DNA of 64,000 nt from JAWHTC01 sp032586155 (lineage in GTDB: Bacteria; Pseudomonadota; Alphaproteobacteria; Rhodobacterales; Rhodobacteraceae), in contig NZ_JAWHTC010000004.1 in NCBI RefSeq assembly GCF_032586155.1, positions 372,001 to 436,000 of the forward strand, read 5' to 3'. The notes below the pieces were generated by a model, which was not told the origin of the DNA, searched no databases, and saw only the letters and a list, made by a program, of their open reading frames with translations. Made by a program: the position numbers and the translations under genes. Each line of letters begins with the position of its first letter. Position 1 is the stretch's first letter. Below are positions 42,836 to 51,416 of this stretch, piece after piece.

Positions 42836-43255
42836 ATGGATCATGTAGGTTTCACCGGCGAGGAGTTCCGCGCCTTTCGCGACGTGCCGCGCGACGGGCC
42901 TATTCACATGCTGAACTTGGTGGCGTTGCGCGACAGGGCCGACTATCCGGACGGGCGCGCGGCCACGGGGGCCGAGGCCTATGCCGCCTATGGCCGCGAG
43001 ACGGCGCATATCCTGGAGGGCTTGGGGGGCCGGATCGTCTGGAGGGGTAAGATGGAGGCGATGCTGATCGGGCCGCAGGAGGGCGAGGCGTGGGACTTGT
43101 GCTTCATTGCGGAGTATCCATCAGTTGATGCGTTTGTTTCCATGATCAAGGACCCGGAGTATCGCGAGGCGATGGTGCATCGGCAGGCCGCGGTGCGGGA
43201 TTCGCGGCTCATTCGGATGGAGCCTTTGGGGGCAGGGGAGAATTTCGGCGGGTAG
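42836..43255 (+). CDS. DUF1330-family protein
   Basis: 139 residues with the ferredoxin-like pattern of DUF1330 (DGPIHMLNLVALRDRADYPD, GGRIVWRGKMEAMLIGP, FIAEYPSVDAFVSMIKDPEY, HRQAAVRDSRLI). AGGAGG is 6 bases before the ATG at 42836; a frame extension upstream would cover the inverted repeats. Biochemical role of the family is unsettled; the beta-sheet dimers resemble small monooxygenase-like proteins. Divergent from the PLP enzyme. Confidence 0.78.
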   Translation: MDHVGFTGEEFRAFRDVPRDGPIHMLNLVALRDRADYPDGRAATGAEAYAAYGRETAHILEGLGGRIVWRGKMEAMLIGPQEGEAWDLCFIAEYPSVDAFVSMIKDPEYREAMVHRQAAVRDSRLIRMEPLGAGENFGG

Positions 43256-43284
43256 GAATGGTGCGTGAAATCACGCACCCTACG

Positions 43285-44493
43285 TCAGCGTATTGATATG
43301 GGCAGGCTGGCGTAGCCACGGAAACGCGCAAGCGGGACAAGGGATTTCGGGCCTGCCGACTGTAACTTCGGAAACCGTTCGACAAACCGGCCTACCGCAA
43401 TGCGTCCTTCAATCCGCGCCAGTGTGGCACCTAGGCAGACATGGATCCCGGTGACAAAGGCCAGATGCGGGTTTGGTTTGCGGGTAATGTCGACGCGGTC
43501 GGGATCATCGTAAACTGCCGGGTCGCGGTTGGCCCCGGCAATCGAGGTGTGGATATAGGTGCCCTTGGGCAGGGTCCGGTCGACAAGCTCGATATCGGTC
43601 GAGGCGAGGCGGTTGCCGATCTGAAGCGGAGACTCGACGCGCAGGAATTCTTCGATCGCGGTGTCGATCAGGGTCGGGTCTTCGCGCAGCAGGCTGTGCT
43701 GGCCGGGTGCATCCAGCAGCACGGCGATGGAATTGCCGACGAAAGATGTTGTCGTCTCGTGACCTGCGTTCAGCAGGAAGATGCAGTTCTGGATCAACTC
43801 TTCCTGAGTCAGGGTTCGGCCATCATGCTCGCCGAAGATCAGCGCTTCCAGAACCTCGCCCTGTTTGGCACCATCGGGGTTGGCGCGGCGGTGATTGATC
43901 AACTCGTCTAGGATGACGGCAAACTCGGCAACGGCCTCGTTGCCGGCCTTGAGCCGATCAGCGGGGACTTCCGGGTCAAGCGCCCCGAGGATCGACAGGG
44001 AATAGCCTCGCAGTTTCGGGCGCAGATCTTCGGGGATACCGAGCATGAAGGAGATGATCTCGGTCGGCAGGACCTTGGCGAAATGCTCGATGAAGTCGAA
44101 CTCGCCCAGGTCTTCGGCACGGTCAAGCAGCCGGGTTACGATGTCCTCGATCAGCGGCTCGAATTCGGCCAGCTTGCGTGGGGTGAAGGCCGAGGCCAGG
44201 AGTTTGCGCACAACCGTGTGATAGGGCGGATCGTTAAAGACAAGGCTGGTGGTGTGATGCTCGTACAACGGGCATTGGCCGAATTTGCGACCGAACTCTT
44301 CCTTTTTGTCCGACAGCATGTCGCGCGACTGGTAGACCTTGAGACAGTCGGCATGGCGGGTAATAAACACAGAACCGTCGGGGTTTTCATGCACTGGGCT
44401 TTGGGCGCGTAATACATGCAGGGTCGGGTAGGGGTTTTCGATAAAGCCCGGCCCGATGGCAAGAAGGTCGAAATCGGAAATGTCGCTGCTCAT
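43285..44493 (-). CDS. Cytochrome P450
   Basis: 402 residues, soluble bacterial P450. I-helix AGHETT (243-248), ExxR (E282-R285) and the haem loop FVTGIHVCLG with ligand C353 are all intact. The ATG at 44493 has GGGAGG 6 bases upstream; codons further out have no site. No ferredoxin or reductase gene is adjacent, so electrons must come from shared partners. Substrate not deducible. Confidence 0.93.
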   Translation of the reverse strand: MSSDISDFDLLAIGPGFIENPYPTLHVLRAQSPVHENPDGSVFITRHADCLKVYQSRDMLSDKKEEFGRKFGQCPLYEHHTTSLVFNDPPYHTVVRKLLASAFTPRKLAEFEPLIEDIVTRLLDRAEDLGEFDFIEHFAKVLPTEIISFMLGIPEDLRPKLRGYSLSILGALDPEVPADRLKAGNEAVAEFAVILDELINHRRANPDGAKQGEVLEALIFGEHDGRTLTQEELIQNCIFLLNAGHETTTSFVGNSIAVLLDAPGQHSLLREDPTLIDTAIEEFLRVESPLQIGNRLASTDIELVDRTLPKGTYIHTSIAGANRDPAVYDDPDRVDITRKPNPHLAFVTGIHVCLGATLARIEGRIAVGRFVERFPKLQSAGPKSLVPLARFRGYASLPISIR

Positions 44494-44555
44494 CTGTCCC
44501 TCCCAAGGCCTTGGGGCAGGGTAGGCGGGCAATCCGGCAACGGCAAGATGTGAGG

Positions 44556-45041
44556 TCAGGGGCGCAGGCCGGTTTCTTTGAGAAGGCCCAAGCGTTTGGC
44601 TTCGTAGTAATAACCGCGGGCATACCACATCACCGCCTTGTCCATGTCGCCCCCCGAGACCAGCCAGGCGCCGCGCAGGTATTTCACCGCGTATTTGAGG
44701 TTGGTTTCGGCATCGAGAAGGTCCGATGGCTGGCCACGAAACCCCATGGTGCGGGCGGTTTCGGGCAGGATTTGCATCAGGCCGTAATACGGGCCGTTTC
44801 GTGCGTGGGGGCGGTGAGTGCTTTCACGGATGATCACCCGTTGCACCAATGGCAGAGGCACTTGGTAGAGTTTGGCATATTTGACGATCAGGGCGCGCAG
44901 CTCGGGTGTTTCGTTGGGATAGAGCAGAGTGGTTGGAGTGGGCGATGAGGCCGCCGGGTTGGGGCGTGAACGATTGGAACAGCCGGTCAGAGCAAGGGCG
45001 GCAGCCGCGAAAAGAAGGGTGCGGCGTGTCTGATGTGTCAT
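44556..45041 (-). CDS. Lytic transglycosylase lipoprotein (SLT domain)
   Basis: 161 residues. A lipoprotein signal with lipobox LTGC (C21) precedes a short Pro/Thr linker and an SLT lysozyme-like domain with catalytic E73 (IIRESTHRP), then GLMQILPETARTMG and NLKYAVKYLRG. It should cleave peptidoglycan glycan strands with 1,6-anhydro ring formation from a membrane anchor. It follows the hexapeptide acetyltransferase by 87 bases on the same strand. Confidence 0.9.
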   Translation of the reverse strand: MTHQTRRTLLFAAAALALTGCSNRSRPNPAASSPTPTTLLYPNETPELRALIVKYAKLYQVPLPLVQRVIIRESTHRPHARNGPYYGLMQILPETARTMGFRGQPSDLLDAETNLKYAVKYLRGAWLVSGGDMDKAVMWYARGYYYEAKRLGLLKETGLRP

Positions 45042-45128
45042 GGAAACCTCCGGTCATTGGCTGGCGAAGGATGTGCCTTGGGCCCGGGGATAATGCAAAG
45101 AGGCAGTTCAGGGCCTGCGGAAACCCGC

Positions 45129-45779
45129 TTAGCCGTCCCCGATTGGCTCCATTGCCTCGAGACGATCAAGTGCGGCGTTTATGTCGTTGAACGGCAGGTT
45201 CGAAATCTGTGAAAGTGGGCGATCCCACCAGCGTGCGGCCTGTAACCGGTCGATGATGTCCCTCTCAAATCGGTAGCGGATGACCTTGGCCGGCGATCCA
45301 CCAACGATGGCGTAGGGCGGCACGTCTGTATTCACGAGGCTGCCAGCGGCAATGATGGCGCCATTGCCGATGGTTACGCCACGCAGGATCGTGACCTTGG
45401 TGCCGATCCAGACATCATGACCGATCACTGGGCCGGGCTTGTAGGAAAACGGCACGCGCTGGATGGCTTGCCATTCGGGTTGGCCGCGAAAGTGGTTGCG
45501 GCCATATTGGAACGGGTGGGTCGACAGGAAATCGGTTGGGTGATCCACCGCGCCAATCTCGACATAGCGGGCGATGGAACAGTAACGCCCGATATGAGAT
45601 TCGCGTTCGCAAACAGAGTATTCCGAGAGATAGCTCATCCGGCCGATGGTGCTTTTGGCTTCGACTCGGACAAAGCGATTCAGGCGCACCGGGGCCTCAA
45701 GGCGGGCCTTCTTGTTGACGAAAGCCTCGGGGTGAATGACATGTTCCATGCTCTGCCGGGCCTGCTTTCTTGCGCGCAT
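45129..45779 (-). CDS. Hexapeptide-repeat acetyltransferase (xenobiotic/chloramphenicol acetyltransferase-like)
   Basis: About 216 residues of left-handed beta-helix (IGRYCSIARYVEIGAVDHPT, GHDVWIGTKVTILRGVTIGN, GAIIAAGSLVNTDVPPYAIV, GGSPAKVIR). A His in AVDHPT fits the catalytic base of the XAT group. The longest frame starts at 45887 but crosses the rplI terminator, so a start at 45779 (or 45749) is more likely. Target could be a sugar or antibiotic-like alcohol. Confidence 0.75.
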   Translation of the reverse strand: MRARKQARQSMEHVIHPEAFVNKKARLEAPVRLNRFVRVEAKSTIGRMSYLSEYSVCERESHIGRYCSIARYVEIGAVDHPTDFLSTHPFQYGRNHFRGQPEWQAIQRVPFSYKPGPVIGHDVWIGTKVTILRGVTIGNGAIIAAGSLVNTDVPPYAIVGGSPAKVIRYRFERDIIDRLQAARWWDRPLSQISNLPFNDINAALDRLEAMEPIGDG

Positions 45780-45845
45780 GACCTGCGAGGGAACCGCAGG
45801 GCCTTGTGCCATCCGATGTAGCGCAACAGGGGAAAACCGGTCAAC

Positions 45846-45873
45846 AAAAAGGCCGCGTCCCGGGGGCGCGGCC
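45846..45873 (-). terminator. Rho-independent terminator of the rpsF-rpsR-rplI operon
   Basis: On the minus strand GGCCGCG and CGCGGCC (45867-45873 / 45851-45857) form a 7-base-pair stem with a 9-base loop followed by TTTTT (45850-45846). Confidence 0.85.
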
Positions 45874-45899
45874 TTTTCGCTGTTCATCTAGGGTGAAAC

Positions 45900-46538
45900 T
45901 CAACCTTCGTTGGTTTCGTCCTCGTCCGCAGTTTCTTCGGTTTCGACACCGGCGGTTTCGGCCAGGTCTTCGTCCTCGGAGGCGGCAGCGCCGATATCGT
46001 CGAACAGTTCGGCGATCTCGAAATCGGCGGCAGCTTCTTCTTCTGCGGCCAGTTCCTGGATCGACTTGCCCGAGGCCTGAAGTTCGGCTTCTTCCAGCGA
46101 ACGCGCAACGTTCATCTGGATGGTGGCCATGACTTCGGGGTGCAGGTGGACGTGCACGTCGTGCAGGCCCAGGTCCTTGATCGGACGCGCAAGGGCAACC
46201 TGTTTCTTGTCGATCGAGAACCCGTCTTCGGTGGCGGCATCGGCGGCGTCACGCGGGGTGACCGAGCCGTAAAGCGCGCCAGCGTCCGACGCCGAGCGAA
46301 TCACGATGAACTGTTGTCCGTCGAGCTTCTCGGCCAGGGCTTCGGCTTCTTTCTTGGTTTCCAGGTTGCGCGCTTCGAGCTGCGACTTGCGCTCTTCGAA
46401 GCTGGCCACGTTAGCGGCCGACGCGGTCAGCGCCTTGCCTTGCGGCAGCAGGTAGTTGCGGGCAAAGCCGGGCTTGACGTCGACGACGTCACCCATCTGG
46501 CCAAGCTTGGCAACACGTTCGAGAAGGATCACTTGCAT
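45900..46538 (-). CDS. rplI: Ribosomal protein L9
   Basis: 212 residues. The N-terminal domain (MQVILLERVAKLGQMGDVVD, VKPGFARNYLLPQGKA) and central helix are normal; the C-terminal domain ends near residue 150, after which a very acidic tail of about 60 residues follows (EEEAAADFEIAELFDD ... ADEDETNEG). Standard L9 is about 150 residues; the tail is seen in related Rhodobacteraceae. Last gene of the rpsF-rpsR-rplI operon. Confidence 0.96.
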   Translation of the reverse strand: MQVILLERVAKLGQMGDVVDVKPGFARNYLLPQGKALTASAANVASFEERKSQLEARNLETKKEAEALAEKLDGQQFIVIRSASDAGALYGSVTPRDAADAATEDGFSIDKKQVALARPIKDLGLHDVHVHLHPEVMATIQMNVARSLEEAELQASGKSIQELAAEEEAAADFEIAELFDDIGAAASEDEDLAETAGVETEETADEDETNEG

Positions 46539-46550
46539 GTCAGGGTCTCC

Positions 46551-46778
46551 TTACTTCACGGCGTAGGGCAGAAGCGCCAGGAAGCGGGCGCGCTTGATGG
46601 CGCGGGCCAGCTCACGTTGCTTCTTGGCCGAAACGGCGGTGATGCGCGAGGGCACGATCTTGCCACGCTCGGAAATGTAGCGTTGCAGGAGCTTGGTGTC
46701 CTTGTAGTCGATCTTCGGCGCGTTCTCACCCGAGAACGGGCAGACTTTACGACGGCGGAAAAATGGTTTTGCAGCCAT
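46551..46778 (-). CDS. rpsR: Ribosomal protein S18
   Basis: 75 residues with KPFFRRRKVCPF near the start, IDYKDTKLLQRYISERGKIV and a basic C-terminus (KRARFLALLPYAVK), all standard for S18. It lies 28 bases after rpsF and 12 bases before rplI, so the three are one operon. Confidence 0.97.
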   Translation of the reverse strand: MAAKPFFRRRKVCPFSGENAPKIDYKDTKLLQRYISERGKIVPSRITAVSAKKQRELARAIKRARFLALLPYAVK

Positions 46779-46806
46779 GGTTTATCGTCCTTTTCTCAGG
46801 TTTCTA

Positions 46807-47160
46807 TCAGCGGCGCTCGCGACGGTTGTCGCGTTCGTCACGTTTCTGCATCTGGATCGACGGGCCTTCGCCGTGTTCGTCGACCTTGATGGTCAGAACC
46901 CGCATGACGTCATCGTGCAGACGCATCAGGCGTTCCATTTCCTGGACGGCCGGTGCCGGGGCATCGGTGCGCAGGAAGGCATAGTGGCCCTTGCGGTTCT
47001 TGTTGATCTTGTAGGCCATCGTCTTGACGCCCCAGTACTCGTTCATCACGACGCTGCCGCCGTTGTCCGCGAGTACGGTGCTGAAATGTTCGACGAGGCT
47101 TTCGGCCTGCGCGTTGGACAGGTCCTGACGCGAGATAAAGACATGCTCGTAGAGCGGCAT
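46807..47160 (-). CDS. rpsF: Ribosomal protein S6
   Basis: 117 residues (MPLYEHVFISRQDLSNAQAE, WGVKTMAYKINKNRKGHY, then a basic tail RDERDNRRERR). ATG 47160 was chosen with AAGGGA 7 bases upstream; an ATG two codons earlier is also possible and a GTG at 47226 unlikely. It forms a heterodimer with S18 in the 30S platform. First gene of the operon. Confidence 0.96.
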   Translation of the reverse strand: MPLYEHVFISRQDLSNAQAESLVEHFSTVLADNGGSVVMNEYWGVKTMAYKINKNRKGHYAFLRTDAPAPAVQEMERLMRLHDDVMRVLTIKVDEHGEGPSIQMQKRDERDNRRERR

Positions 47161-47480
47161 GTGCATTCCCTTCATTTTCAAGCGCATTTCAAAGGAGGGC
47201 CGATGCATCTTCCGCGGCTCCTCCACGAGAGACTGCGCGGTTCATAAATCCGTGCGGAAGACTGGCGGGCTATACGATGGTTTGTGCTTGCTTGCAAGTG
47301 TCGTTGCGCATGGATTCGCCGGTATGTGTGGCAAGTGCTTTCGGCATGGTTTCGTCACATTTTAGGGGATTTTGTCGCAGATTTTCCAAAATCGCTCCCT
47401 ACTGCCGTCGTTATGTTGACCGAACCTGACCCAAAGAGGGAGCGGGCAAACCGGTCCTATGGGAAAGGTAGGTAAACCTG
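47161..47480. other. Divergent promoter region between rpsF and the next gene
   Basis: 320 bases, no gene. It holds the rpsF promoter (47269-47297), a roughly 110-base rpsF leader, and an AT-rich patch (GATTTTGTCGCAGATTTTCC, near 47370) on the other side. Confidence 0.5.
47269..47297 (-). promoter_or_regulatory. Sigma-70-type promoter of the rpsF operon
   Basis: On the minus strand TTGCAA (47297-47292) and TATAGC (47274-47269) are separated by exactly 17 bases, leaving a leader of about 100 bases before the S6 start. Confidence 0.6.
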
Positions 47481-47966
47481 ATGGTTGCGATCTCTGATGT
47501 CATGCAGAAAGAAACCGGTGCCGGTCTGTCGATTGCAGGCCACGCCCCGAGCGGTGTTTTGAGCGGCATCCTTGGTGCGGCACTGTGTTTTGCCGCCTTT
47601 GGTCTGTGGCTGGTCCCAGGGGCAAGCTTTGATCCGGCACTGCTGCTGATCAAACTGGGTCTGTCAGTGTTCTTCGGCCTTGGTGGTGCCATGTTCCTTT
47701 TGGCCGCACGCCGTGTTCACCACCCCGAAGTTTACCTGGATGGGCGGAAGGGGATCCTGCGCCTGCTGACGCGCGATGATCGCGGCCACGTCGAAAGCGA
47801 AGTCGAGGTCAGCTACGACGAGTTGAGCGAGGTTGATTTCCGCGATGGCATGCTGATTGCCCGGGATCATCATGGTCGCTCGGTGGTCGAGATGCCGGTC
47901 GAGAATGTCGGTGATCTGGATGAGATCCGCGCCGAGTTGGGCCCTGCCTTCAGTCGGACCTGCTGA
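47481..47966 (+). CDS. Membrane protein of unknown function
   Basis: 161 residues: two hydrophobic helices (about 24-46 and 53-75) followed by a cytosolic beta-rich part with VYLDGRKGILRLLTRDDRGH, a PH-like arrangement. I do not recognise a named family. It stands alone between the ribosomal operon and fabD and has its own terminator. Confidence 0.65.
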   Translation: MVAISDVMQKETGAGLSIAGHAPSGVLSGILGAALCFAAFGLWLVPGASFDPALLLIKLGLSVFFGLGGAMFLLAARRVHHPEVYLDGRKGILRLLTRDDRGHVESEVEVSYDELSEVDFRDGMLIARDHHGRSVVEMPVENVGDLDEIRAELGPAFSRTC

Positions 47967-47992
47967 ACACAGCTACACCAAAGAACAAACCG

Positions 47993-48027
47993 ACCGCCGG
48001 TCCTGTGATGCAGGGGTGGCGGTTTTT
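47993..48027 (+). terminator. Terminator after the membrane protein gene
   Basis: ACCGCC (47993-47998) pairs with GGCGGT (48018-48023), with an inner CCTG/CAGG stem (48002-48005 / 48011-48014), followed by TTTTT at 48023-48027. Confidence 0.75.
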
Positions 48028-48130
48028 ACGTTTCTGGCCTGACGAAAGGTCCCAGTGCTTGCCCCGGGGACATTGCAACGCGCTGCGCGGCGCGCTATCC
48101 CGGCCAAAAGGCAAATGACGGGAGAGGCAT

Positions 48131-49072
48131 ATGAGCCGCGCATTCGTATTTCCGGGCCAGGGGGCGCAAACCATTGGCATGGGCAAGGCACTGGCCGAGG
48201 CTTACCCGGCCGCAAAAGCTGTGTACGACGAAGTCGACGCCGCGTTGGGCGAGAAACTGACCGATCTGATCTGGGAGGGGGACCAGGACGAACTGACCCT
48301 GACGCAGAACGCGCAACCGGCGCTGATGGCGACATCGCTGGCGGCTGTGCGGGCGCTTGAGGCCGAAGGGGCGGACATGTCCCAGGTCGCTTTCGTGGCC
48401 GGCCACTCACTGGGGGAATACTCGGCGTTGGCGGCGGCGGGTGCCCTTTCGATCAGCGACACGGCACGATTGTTGAGAACTCGTGGCCAGGCGATGCAAG
48501 AAGCGGTCCCCGTGGGTGTGGGCGCCATGGCGGCGCTCTTGGGGCTCGATTTCGACGCGGCGCGGACTGTTGCCGAAGAGGCCGCCCAGGGCGAGGTCTG
48601 CCAGGCGGCGAATGACAATGACCCGGGACAGGTTGTTGTATCGGGTCATAAGGCGGCGGTGGAACGTGCGGTAGAGCTGGCCAAGGAAAAAGGTGCGAAA
48701 CGGGCGGTTCTGCTGCCGGTGAGCGCACCGTTTCATTGTGCGTTGATGCAGCCTGCGGCGGATGTGATGGCCGAGGCGCTGGAGAGCGTGGACATCAAGG
48801 CTCCTTCAATGCCTTTGATCGCCAACGTACGGGCCGCGCCGGTCAGCGACCCGAACGAAATTCGCAAGCTATTGGTGGAACAGGTCACCGGATCGGTGCG
48901 CTGGCGCGAGTCGATTGCTGCGATGAGCGCAGCGGGCGTGTCCGAAATCTGGGAAATCGGAGCCGGAAAGGCGTTGTCAGGGATGGTGCGCCGGATCGAC
49001 CGCGCGATTGCCTGCAAGGCCGTGAGCACACCAGACGATGTTAAAGCTGCTGTAGAAAGCGCAAACGGATAA
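48131..49072 (+). CDS. fabD: Malonyl-CoA:ACP transacylase
   Basis: 313 residues. The FPGQGAQ opening, catalytic S93 in GHSLGEYSAL and the His in APFHCALM are all present. It loads malonyl groups from CoA onto ACP for fatty-acid chain extension. GGGAGAGGC precedes the ATG. First of the fabD-fabG-acpP-fabF cluster; a 20-base palindrome separates it from fabG. Confidence 0.96.
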   Translation: MSRAFVFPGQGAQTIGMGKALAEAYPAAKAVYDEVDAALGEKLTDLIWEGDQDELTLTQNAQPALMATSLAAVRALEAEGADMSQVAFVAGHSLGEYSALAAAGALSISDTARLLRTRGQAMQEAVPVGVGAMAALLGLDFDAARTVAEEAAQGEVCQAANDNDPGQVVVSGHKAAVERAVELAKEKGAKRAVLLPVSAPFHCALMQPAADVMAEALESVDIKAPSMPLIANVRAAPVSDPNEIRKLLVEQVTGSVRWRESIAAMSAAGVSEIWEIGAGKALSGMVRRIDRAIACKAVSTPDDVKAAVESANG

Positions 49073-49077
49073 GGGGC

Positions 49078-49097
49078 GCGGCGGCGCGCGCCGCCGC
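49078..49097 (+). promoter_or_regulatory. 20-base perfect GC palindrome between fabD and fabG
   Basis: The run from 49078 to 49097 equals its own reverse complement and consists only of G and C. In RNA it would fold to a very strong hairpin; no T-tract follows, so a stabilising or attenuating role is more likely than termination. Confidence 0.5.
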
Positions 49098-49144
49098 AAG
49101 TCCGCGCCGCGCGGTGCGGGGTACCCGAACGGAAAGGAAAAACC

Positions 49145-49882
49145 ATGTTTGATCTGACGGGAAAGAAGGCGCTGATCACTGGCGCATCGGGTGGTATCGG
49201 CGGGGCGATCGCCAAGGCCCTTCATGGCGCGGGCGCCACGGTGGGCCTGAGTGGTACGCGGGTAGAACCGCTTGAAGCACTGGCGTCTGAGCTGGGTGAA
49301 CGCGCCCATGTGCTGCCCTGCAATCTGAGCGATCCGGACGCCGTGGACGCGCTGCCAAAGCAGGCGACCGAGGCGATGGGCGGGGTCGATATTCTGGTGA
49401 ACAATGCCGGCATCACCCGCGACCAGATTTTCATGCGCATGTCGGACGAGGATTGGCAGAATGTTCTGGACGTCAACCTGACCTCGACCATGCGGCTGTG
49501 CCGGGCGTCGATCCGGGGCATGATGAAGGCGCGTTGGGGGCGGATCGTCAACATCAGTTCGATCGTGGGCGCCACCGGCAATCCGGGGCAGGCCAACTAT
49601 GCCGCCTCAAAGGCCGGCATGGTCGGGTTGACCAAATCCATCGCTTACGAGGTCGCCAGCCGGGGCATCACCGCCAACGCGGTTGCGCCTGGGTTCATCG
49701 CCACTGCAATGACCGACAAGCTGACCGATGATCAGAAAGACAAGATCAACGCGCAGATCCCGGCATCACGGATGGGGACCCCGGAAGAGATCGCCGCGGC
49801 GGTGCTTTACCTGGCCTCGGACGAGGGCGGTTACGTGACCGGCGCGACACTGCACGTCAACGGCGGCATGGCAATGCTTTGA
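49145..49882 (+). CDS. fabG: 3-oxoacyl-ACP reductase
   Basis: 245 residues, classical SDR: TGASGGIG cofactor loop, NNAG, Ser in NISSIVGA, YAASK with catalytic Tyr/Lys. Position between fabD and acpP and full-length match the fatty-acid synthesis reductase, which uses NADPH. GGAAAGGAAA precedes the ATG. Confidence 0.95.
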   Translation: MFDLTGKKALITGASGGIGGAIAKALHGAGATVGLSGTRVEPLEALASELGERAHVLPCNLSDPDAVDALPKQATEAMGGVDILVNNAGITRDQIFMRMSDEDWQNVLDVNLTSTMRLCRASIRGMMKARWGRIVNISSIVGATGNPGQANYAASKAGMVGLTKSIAYEVASRGITANAVAPGFIATAMTDKLTDDQKDKINAQIPASRMGTPEEIAAAVLYLASDEGGYVTGATLHVNGGMAML

Positions 49883-49911
49883 CCATTTGGTCGGGGCAGG
49901 TGCGAAAGCGT

Positions 49912-49939
49912 TTGCCTTGGCCGCGCCATATGCTATAGG
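49912..49939 (+). promoter_or_regulatory. Possible promoter for acpP
   Basis: TTGCCT (49912-49917) and TATAGG (49934-49939) with a 16-base spacer, about 155 bases before the acpP ATG. An own promoter for acpP is common because ACP is needed in large amounts. Confidence 0.4.
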
Positions 49940-49958
49940 CGGCGCAGATTCACTTGAC

Positions 49959-50049
49959 GCGGGAAACCCCGCGCCGTGATGTCCCGCCTTGCGCGGGTTT
50001 GAGAGCCGCCCCATATAGGGGCAGAACCTCGAAACCCCGTGGGGCGAGG
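49959..50049 (+). promoter_or_regulatory. Structured acpP leader with four successive hairpins
   Basis: GCGGG/CCCGC (49959-49972), CCCGC/GCGGG (49983-49997), GCCCC/GGGGC (50008-50022) and CCTCG...CCCC-GT-GGGG-CGAGG (50027-50049) follow one another before the acpP ribosome site. Confidence 0.5.
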
Positions 50050-50094
50050 GCAAGAACCGGGCCAGGTTGGTCCAGAGAACATGAGGAATGCAAT

Positions 50095-50328
50095 ATGAGC
50101 GACGTCGCAGACCGCGTTAAGAAAATCGTTGTGGAACACCTGGGTGTTGAAGAGGCCAAAGTTGTCGAGAACGCCTCGTTCATCGACGATCTGGGCGCAG
50201 ACAGCCTCGACACAGTGGAACTGGTCATGGCCTTCGAAGAAGAGTTCGGCATCGAGATCCCGGATGACGCGGCCGAGACCATTCAGACATTTGGCGACGC
50301 GTGCAAATTCATCACTGAAGCTGCCTGA
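50095..50328 (+). CDS. acpP: Acyl carrier protein
   Basis: 77 residues, acidic, with the phosphopantetheine Ser S37 in GADSLDTVELV. ATGAGGAATG precedes the ATG. Normal length and composition for the fatty-acid ACP. A strong terminator follows, so it is not co-transcribed with the next gene. Confidence 0.97.
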   Translation: MSDVADRVKKIVVEHLGVEEAKVVENASFIDDLGADSLDTVELVMAFEEEFGIEIPDDAAETIQTFGDACKFITEAA

Positions 50329-50367
50329 TCGCAGATTCGGTGCCGCGCGGATTGCGCGGCTGGAAAT

Positions 50368-50399
50368 TGGCCCCTGCCTTTTTGGTGGGGGCCATTTTT
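50368..50399 (+). terminator. Rho-independent terminator of acpP
   Basis: TGGCCCC (50368-50374) pairs with GGGGCCA (50388-50394), followed by TTTTT. Another GC stem, GCCGCGC/GCGCGGC (50342-50360), stands just before it. Confidence 0.85.
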
Positions 50400-50542
50400 G
50401 TTTGTGGTGCTCGAAACCCCGATGCCAGACGGTTCCGCGACGTAAATGGTGAGCGTTGTGACGATTCGGGCAAAGTCACGCCCTGCGCTATGATGGGATT
50501 GTCTTATGGCAAGCACCTGCACAGCAAAGGGCGAAGGGCATC

Positions 50543-51286
50543 ATGATCATTTATCCCACCATGGAACTGCAAAACGGCAAATGCGTCACCCTGCATCGCG
50601 GACGTCTGGAAGAGCCGTCAATCTATCATGTCGATCCAGTTGAAACCGCTATTGGGTGGGCAGCCGAGGGCGCCGAGTGGGTTCATGTCACGGATTTCGA
50701 TGCTGTTGCAGGGACCGGCAACAATGACGAGTTGATTGAAGAAATCATCCGCCGCACGGCCACATCTGTTCAACTTGCCGGTGGTTTTCGTACGCGTGAA
50801 CGGGTCGAGCAATGGATCGACAAGGGTGCCGGGCGGATCGCACTAGGTACGATGCCGGCACGCGACCCGGAAACATTCAAGGTACTGGCGCGGGATTTTC
50901 CTGATCAGATCGTACTTGCCGTTGATATCTGGCAAGGCCAACTTATGACAGACGGTTGGAAGCAGCCCGCCGCAATTCAGCCCGAAGTCTTCTTGCAGCA
51001 ATTCAGCAACGATCCGCTTGCGGCGGTCATGATCACGGACATTGACAGCGATATAGATCAGCCGGACGAGTCGCTTGGCGTGATCTCTTCGTTGGCCGGG
51101 CAGACGCCTCACCGGGTGATTGCCAGTGGGTCGGTGCGTGAAATTGACGACATTGCGCGGCTGAAATATGTTCCGAACATTGACGGAACCCTCGTGGGCC
51201 GGGCGCTGTTTTCACGTGACGTGAACCTGGCGGAAGCGCTTGAGATTGCTAAGCCCAAGCCTGAGAAAACCGCCGATTTCATATAG
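50543..51286 (+). CDS. HisA-like (phosphoribosylformimino isomerase family) paralogue
   Basis: 247 residues, TIM-barrel with the HisA half-barrel repeats (LQNGKCVTLHRGRLEEPSIY, VHVTDFDAVAG, QLAGGFRTRERVEQWIDKGA, RIALGTMPARDP, VIASGSVREIDDI). The first catalytic Asp (usually D8) is Glu (E8 in YPTMEL), while the second (D128, LAVDIWQG) is kept. It lies outside any histidine operon and interrupts the fab cluster. It may be a weak or redirected isomerase; housekeeping HisA is expected elsewhere. Confidence 0.8.
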   Translation: MIIYPTMELQNGKCVTLHRGRLEEPSIYHVDPVETAIGWAAEGAEWVHVTDFDAVAGTGNNDELIEEIIRRTATSVQLAGGFRTRERVEQWIDKGAGRIALGTMPARDPETFKVLARDFPDQIVLAVDIWQGQLMTDGWKQPAAIQPEVFLQQFSNDPLAAVMITDIDSDIDQPDESLGVISSLAGQTPHRVIASGSVREIDDIARLKYVPNIDGTLVGRALFSRDVNLAEALEIAKPKPEKTADFI

Positions 51287-51416
51287 GTCCTTGCAACCCG
51301 GATCCAGGTGCCTCGAGGTGGCGGCGCGCTGCTGCCGGGGCTGAGATTGCTTCGGCTTTGCAGCCCGTGACAAACGGATTATGAGACCGTCGCCGAAGTC
51401 TTGCCGACGAAGATTG

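Noticed and set aside
45780..45887. Longer start for the hexapeptide acetyltransferase
   Set aside because: The reading crosses the rplI terminator hairpin and T-run, so it is unlikely to be transcribed as part of the gene.
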